From Paracyclopina nana (lineage: Eukaryota; Arthropoda; Copepoda; Cyclopoida; Cyclopettidae), in NCBI GenBank assembly GCA_019096065.1, contig JAGUCH010000004.1:310001-374000 (forward strand): a DNA stretch of 64,000 nt, written 5' to 3'. This document shows, in pieces, positions 59,104 through 64,000 of the stretch. Numbering within the stretch: position 1 is the stretch's first letter; each line of letters opens with the position of its first letter. A model generated the notes under the pieces. That model was not told the origin of the DNA. It ran no database searches and worked only from the letters and a program-made list of their open reading frames with translations. The position numbers and the translations under genes were made by a program.

Positions 59104-60742
59104 CTATTCATCGCTTAACTCACTGATGAGCAAAGTTTGCTTCACCAGTTTCATTGGAAGTCAAGTGACAAAAAACTCCAAATGACATGAAGGATCTTTT
59201 GGGAGTCTCAAAGTGTGTTCATATCTGAGCAAATCAGTGCTTTCTACCTGGATGATCATTATCAAATGTAGGACATTGGAACAGTTATGTATCCATGTGA
59301 AAATCATGAGGGAGCTCTAACACAAAGCCCATGGGTTATAAGAGCAAAACCATAGCTTTCAAGCTCAGCCAAGATGAAAAGTACCATGCTTTAATGATGC
59401 TTAATTCATCATATTACAAACTGTTGAGCAAGTGAGTTTGTGAGGTTGGTGTGCCGTGTAAGCAACCAAGCAAGCTCAACATTTTATATGTGGAGGCCTG
59501 CGAGTGTTTCGCCCTGATGAGAGAATGACAGGTGCGAATACTCACTGCCTCAACTCAACAGGTCGAGCTTACCTTACCAGTTTCATTGGGCGTCAAGTGA
59601 AAATAACTCCCAGTGACATGAAGGCCCTCTTGACGTCTCCAATTCTGCTCATATCTGAGCAAATGAGTGGCTCCAGCCAGGACAATAATTATCAAATACA
59701 GGACACTGGACCGGTAAAGTTCAGTAGTGAAAATCACAAGAGAGTTCTAACAAAGGCCATGGGTTGCTTTTATCAACCATGAGGATCGGTACCTTGCTTT
59801 AATGATGAACTTATGTCTCGTGACTGACAATCAAGTGATAGGCATAATTTGCTCAAATCCTCAACTCAACTGGTTGTGCTTAATGATCCAGTTCCATTGG
59901 ACTCAAAGTGATCCATAGAAGTGACGCTTATGTGATCAAATGATTGCTTTCTACCTGGATGATCATTATCAAATGCAGGACATTGGACCGGTTAAGTTCA
60001 GTAGTGAAAATCACGAGGGAGTTCCAACTAAGGCCATGGGTTACAAAGGCAGAAATAAAGCTTTCCTCGAGCTTGACCAAGATCAAAAGTACCAAGCTTA
60101 ATGATGAGTGAAGTCTAACTTATGTCTCGTACATGACACTGACAAAGTGACATGCATGAGTTGCTCAAATCCTCAACTCAACTGGTTGTGCTTAATGATC
60201 CAGATCCATTGGACTCAAAGTGATCCATAGAAGTGACGCTTATGTGATCAAATGATTGCTTTCTACCTGGATGATCATTATCGAATGCAGGACATTGGAC
60301 CGGTTAAGTTCAGTAGTGAAAATCCCGAGGGAGATCCAACTAAGGCCATGGGTTACAAAGGCAGAAATAAAGCTTTCCTCGAGCTTGACCAAGATCAAAA
60401 GTACCATGCTTAATGATGAGTGAAGTCTAACTTATGTCTCGTACATGACACTGACAAAGTGACATGCATGAGTTGCTCAAATCCTCAACTCAACTGGTTG
60501 AACTTATTGAACCAATTCCATTGGACGCTAAGTGATCCATAGAAGTGACGCTTATGTGATCAAATGATTGCTTTCTACCTGGATGATCATTATCAAATGC
60601 AGGACATTGGACCGGTTAAGTTCAGTAGTGAAAATCACGAGGGAGTTCCAACAAAGGCCATGGGTTACGAAGGCAGAAATAAAGCTTTCCTCGAGCTCAA
60701 CCAAGATGAACAGTACCATGCTTTAATGCTGCAAGCAGTCTA
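59104..60742 (+). pseudogene. tandem decayed copies of the NSUN2 last exon
   Basis: At least five segments resemble the last 250-370 bp of NSUN2: about 59135-59410, 59455-59790, 59860-60110, 60170-60420 and 60480-60742. The second keeps an open stretch with VFRPDERMTGANTHCL and SFIGRQVKITPSDMKALL but lacks a start context and the upstream domain. The last three are closer to each other than to the gene, so they arose by later local duplication. Frameshifts and missing segments argue against function. Confidence 0.85.
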
Positions 60743-60760
60743 ACTTTCCTATTTATAGCA

Positions 60761-61909
60761 ATGGAATCGATTTGCGGGCAAGTGGTGCATAGAAGGAATG
60801 TCAATAGCAGGATGGCCTTTTTTGATGTTTTGGCAAACTCTGGCAATCAGCCTCGACGAGCCTCAGTTCTCCTCAAAGAGGGAATTTGCCACGCTTTTCA
60901 AGACTTCAAACGAGGCAAGCTGACAGCATTTGCACAGCATTTAAAAATAATCCCACTTTGAGAGTGCAAAAGCAATATTGGATTTTCAATCAATTCTTTT
61001 AGGGGAAACCAAGCTGAGTGTGGGAGATGAGGTCAAAGCTATTGGAAAGGTGGAAGAAGATGGCACCTTTGTGGCTGTCAGGTGTGAAATCACTGCTAAA
61101 TGGCGAGACAAGCATCCCAATGAGGCCTTTGCTCCAATTCCTCCACTGATGCTGGAGAAAGTGGTACTTGCTCCAAACCTTAATAATAAATATTTATTCT
61201 AATCAATTTGGTCAAGGTTGGGAAAAGGTGCAAGTATTGGGACAACACTGGCAAGTGCCCCAATGGCCAAGCTTGCCACATGGAGCATATGGAATCCAGA
61301 CACCTGAAAGTCAACTTGGACAATGATCATTCGGATTTCGTCTCCAGACACCAAAGAGCTCGAGTCTTTGCTGAGTGGATTGTCCAAGAGTTCCAACCAG
61401 ACAAGGACAACCTCATCCTGGATGTGGCTGGAGGAAAGGGTGACTTGGCCTTTGAGCTGGCCTTGAAGCACGGCCTTCGTTGCTCCGTGGTGGATCCACG
61501 TGGAGTGGCATTCCAGCATAGGCGGAAATACCAGCGGAAGTTGCTGAAGAAGAGCGGGAAGAGCGAGGACTTGAGACACTTGTACACCAGCATCAATGCC
61601 AACTTTGGCATTGATTTCTTCACTGTTCACTCCGAGTTGGTGGACTCGGTGAAACTGGTCCTGGGTTTGCATCCGGATCAAGCCACTGAGCCTTTGATGG
61701 ATGCTTGTCTGGCCTTTGGCATTGCCTTTGCCGTGATCCCATGCTGTGTGTTTGCTCACGCAAATCATTGGCGAAGGCTCAAGAATGGGGACTTTCCTCA
61801 CACCTATGACCACTTTGTCAAGTACTTGAGCGAGAAAGATGCTCGGATCCAACTTGACCAGCTGTCATTTCAAGGCAGAAATCAAGTGCTGTATTTCAAA
61901 CCATCATAA
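60761..61909 (+). CDS. OB-like domain + CCCH zinc finger + SAM methyltransferase protein
   Basis: Three exons (60761-60914, 61003-61163, 61217-61909) encode about 335 residues. The N-terminal ~100 residues are small-beta/OB-like (GQVVHRRN..., GDEVKAIGKVEEDGTFVAV). One CCCH finger follows (CKYWDNTGKCPNGQACHMEH spacing C-x7-C-x5-C-x3-H). The C-terminal half is a methyltransferase with motif I ILDVAGGKGDLAFEL and a catalytic-looking FAVIPCCVF. Intron 1 needs a GC donor (CGAG then GCAAGC) to avoid an in-frame stop. An alternative end with stop at 61201 would lose the enzyme. A tRNA or other RNA base methylation role is an inference from the finger and the PCC motif; I cannot assign a named gene. 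The ATG is 2 bp after a TATAG acceptor-like site. Confidence 0.75.
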
Positions 61910-61914
61910 AGTAA

Positions 61915-62610
61915 TTATTGGCTTATTATGGCGCTTTTTGGCTCTTTTCGAGGCTTTACATCATTCTGGGATTAACTGGCATTCAAAACTTGGAAAAATC
62001 GGCATTTTTTCAGTTTTTAGCTCTTTTCAAGGCTTTACATCATTCTGGGATCAACTAGTATTCAACAATTCGAAAAATCGGTATTTTTTCAGTTTTTCAA
62101 GGATATACATCATAATGGGATTAACTATAATTTTAAAAAAATCGAAAAACGGCTTTAATTAGGACTTTTTGGCTATTTTCGAAGCTGTACATCGCGCTGG
62201 GTTCAACTAGCAATAAATAAACTCGAAAAATCGGCTTTAATTAGCACTTTTTGGCTCTTTTCGAGGCTTCGCATCCTGCTGGATTCAACTAGCATTCAAA
62301 AACTCGAAAATTCGGCTTAATTCAGCACTTTTGGGCTCTTTTCCAGGGATTACATCCCGTTGGGTTCAACTAGCAACAAATGAACTCGAAAAATCGGCTT
62401 TAATTAGCACTTTTTGGCTCTTTTCCAAGGGTCACATCCCGCTGAGTTCAGCTAGCACTGAAAAACTCGAATAATCGGCTTTATTCAGCACTTTTTGGCT
62501 CTTTTCCATGGGTTACATCCCGCGGGGTTCAACTAGCATTAAAAAAACTCGAAAAATCGGCTTTATTCAGCACTTTTTGGCTCTTTTCAAAGCTGTACAT
62601 CTGGCTGAGG
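61915..62610 (+). repeat. tandem array of about 78-bp units
   Basis: About nine degenerate units share ttagcactttttggctcttt, a tacatc...ctgg block, ttcaactagcatt and aactcgaaaaatcggc. It lies between two plus-strand genes and ends about 75 bp before the TATA box of the next one. Confidence 0.9.
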
Positions 62611-62683
62611 TTAGCCAGCTCATGATGCTTCTCAATTGCTGAAGTGGGCGAGTTCAGCATTGGGATCTCAGCCTTGATGGGAG

Positions 62684-62720
62684 TATAAAAAGGCGCTCAA
62701 TCATGCCAACCCATTCAGTC
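62684..62720 (+). promoter_or_regulatory. TATA box and TCAGTC initiator
   Basis: TATAAAA at 62684-62690 is followed by TTCAGTC with its A at 62717, 33 bp downstream of the first T. This is the classical arthropod core promoter layout. It would give a leader of about 26 bases before the ATG at 62743. Confidence 0.85.
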
Positions 62721-62742
62721 TCTCCCCGATTTTAGCCCGGTC

Positions 62743-63336
62743 ATGAAGCTCTACTCCACGGCGGCCATCTTGGCCCTTGCCCTCTCCTTGTCATCCGGAA
62801 CCAAGGACAAGGACTATGGCGCCCTCGAGGACAAGATTGCTGCCAAGCTGGCCAAGAAGTTCAACAAAGGAGGATCCGGATTCCAAGAGGTAGCTCCAAT
62901 TGCCAGGGAGGTGCCAATTGCTTGCACCACTGTCATGGATGACGTTTGGGAGGAGAAATGCCGGACGGAGTACCGCAATGCTTGTCACATGACCACGGTG
63001 CCCAAGTGTCGCACTGTCAGCTCCAAGGAGTGCGCTCCCAAGGATGAGCAGCAGTGCTCCTTTGTCATGGAGCAGAAGTGCTCCAAGATCCCCATTCCCT
63101 TCTGCGACGTCAAGTGGGAGAAGAAATGCGTCAATGAGCCTGTCTGCACCACCATCACGGAGAGGGCGTGCGAGACTGTGGAGAAGCAGGTGTGCGTCAC
63201 CCACACGGACAAGCAATGCTCCATGACCACCGAGAAGGTGTGCATCAAGAAGGCCGTGCCCATTCCAGCACCGGTTCCAGTGGCGCGCGTCCAGGACTTT
63301 GTCAAGACCTATGACGTCAAAGGTGACTTAACTTAA
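62743..63336 (+). CDS. secreted cysteine-periodic protein
   Basis: An open frame of 197 codons begins 26 bp after a strong initiator. The signal peptide is residues 1-~19 (LYSTAAILALALSLSSG). After a Lys-rich segment there are 14 cysteines: 61, 73, 81, 89, 97, 105, 113, 121, 129, 135, 143, 151, 159 and 167. From 73 on, the spacing is exactly eight residues except for one step of six. The segments between are short, charged and Thr-rich. Such a pattern suggests a regular disulfide ladder in an extracellular or cuticle-type structural protein; I do not recognise a named family. The frame ends at 63336, but AAAG then GTGACT at 63322-63323 could be a donor, in which case the gene continues past the window. 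Confidence 0.8.
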   Translation: MKLYSTAAILALALSLSSGTKDKDYGALEDKIAAKLAKKFNKGGSGFQEVAPIAREVPIACTTVMDDVWEEKCRTEYRNACHMTTVPKCRTVSSKECAPKDEQQCSFVMEQKCSKIPIPFCDVKWEKKCVNEPVCTTITERACETVEKQVCVTHTDKQCSMTTEKVCIKKAVPIPAPVPVARVQDFVKTYDVKGDLT

Positions 63337-63830
63337 CATCCGCTAGATGGCGCTGCTTTAATGCTAACAAGAGTTATCCAATTGGCTTTTTCTTCTCTTT
63401 TAACCATTGCAAAAAGCCATTTAAGATTCTTAAGTTGGCCAGCTTAGGGAGTTTTTCTGTAAGCTCTTCAGGATTTTTGAAATTTGCCTTTCATCCGCTA
63501 GATGGCGCTACTTTGATCTTAACAGAGCTATCCAACTGGCTTTTTTTCGCCTTTTAACCATTGCAAAAAGCCAATTTTATTAAGATTCTTAAGTTGGCCA
63601 GCTTAGGGAGTTTTTCTGTAAGCCTTTTCAGGATTTTTGGAATTTTAACATTTCATCCGCAAGATGGCGCTGCTTCATTTCTAGCAGAGTTATTTAACGG
63701 CTTTTTCTCCTTTTTAACCATTGAAAAAGCCAGAAAGTGTATAATTGATCTAGTAAGTTTAGGGAGTTTTTTGAAGCTTCTTTTGGAGCCTTTGCAACTT
63801 GTCTTATCCGCAAGATGGCGCTGCTTTTCT
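63337..63830 (+). repeat. tandem array of about 155-bp units with CTCF-like cores
   Basis: Four units start with atccgctagatggcgctgc or its a-for-t variant (cores at 63340, 63495, 63657 and 63808) and continue with aaccattgcaaaaagcc, agttggccagcttagggag and caggatttttg. The core is the same as in the introns of the isomerase-like gene 40 kb away. The remaining bases to 64000 show nothing recognisable. Confidence 0.9.
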
Positions 63831-64000
63831 TTTTAGTTTATTGCAGAAAAAGCCAGAACGTAAAAGCAATTGTTTGAAATCGCTATATTTAATATTGGAA
63901 AAATCTTGCTAAATTGGGCTATTTTCGCCAATTCAACCCTAAAAGCAACTATAATTTTAAGTTACTTCTGGTATATTGCCTGAAGTTGACTTTTTTTATA

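Noticed and set aside
59504..59782. 92-codon frame resembling the NSUN2 C-terminus, considered as a separate gene
   Set aside because: Lacks the catalytic part and a start context, and lies in a series of decayed copies.

Overview
This window is animal nuclear DNA. Genes are split by many short GT-AG introns (often 50-90 bp), and the recognisable proteins are metazoan: vinculin, CLPB, GPN1, COA7, NSUN2, MPV17L2, a class A peptide GPCR, and C-type lectin and laminin-G domains. A small invertebrate, probably an arthropod and perhaps a crustacean, fits best. The support is a vinculin of about 963 residues, which is invertebrate length, a TATA plus TCAGTC initiator arrangement near the right end, and CTCF-like motifs. 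The exact taxon cannot be fixed from sequence alone. No rRNA, CRISPR array or prokaryotic operon is present.

Layout. 0-1 kb: 5' part of CLPB (minus). 1.6-16.4 kb: vinculin (minus), 13 conserved exons plus three symmetrical phase-1 exons that could insert about 620 residues into the proline-rich linker; its introns hold several tandem and inverted repeats. 17.3-18.4 kb: GPN1 (minus). 18.5-18.9 kb: a hAT-type MITE with 8-bp target duplication. 19.3-21.6 kb: COA7 (plus), ending 4 bp from the stop of a convergent L-fucose-isomerase-like gene (21.6-25.0 kb, minus). 25.6-31.3 kb: peptide GPCR (minus). 32-36 kb: gene-poor. 36.1-39.4 kb: secreted C-type lectin plus three laminin-G domain protein (plus). 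39.5-40.8 kb and 52.7-53.8 kb: two paralogous HNK-1-family sulfotransferases in head-to-head orientation. Between them sits a DNA transposon of about 9 kb (42.3-51.2 kb) with a CACTA-like transposase and a divergent second gene. 54.2-55.0 kb: MPV17L2-like (minus). 55.8-59.1 kb: NSUN2 (plus), followed by decayed tandem copies of its last exon. 60.8-61.9 kb: OB-like plus CCCH plus methyltransferase protein (plus). 62.7-63.3 kb: a secreted protein with a strict 8-residue cysteine period (plus), followed by a tandem repeat carrying CTCF-like sites.

Most neighbours are unrelated in function, as usual in animal genomes. Local relationships are structural: convergent pairs with almost no spacer (COA7/isomerase-like; lectin-LamG/sulfotransferase), divergent pairs that may share promoter regions (GPN1/COA7; MPV17L2/NSUN2), and an inverted paralogue pair split by a transposon. 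All exon models were built by hand from splice signals, reading phase and remembered family similarity; no alignment or RNA evidence was available.
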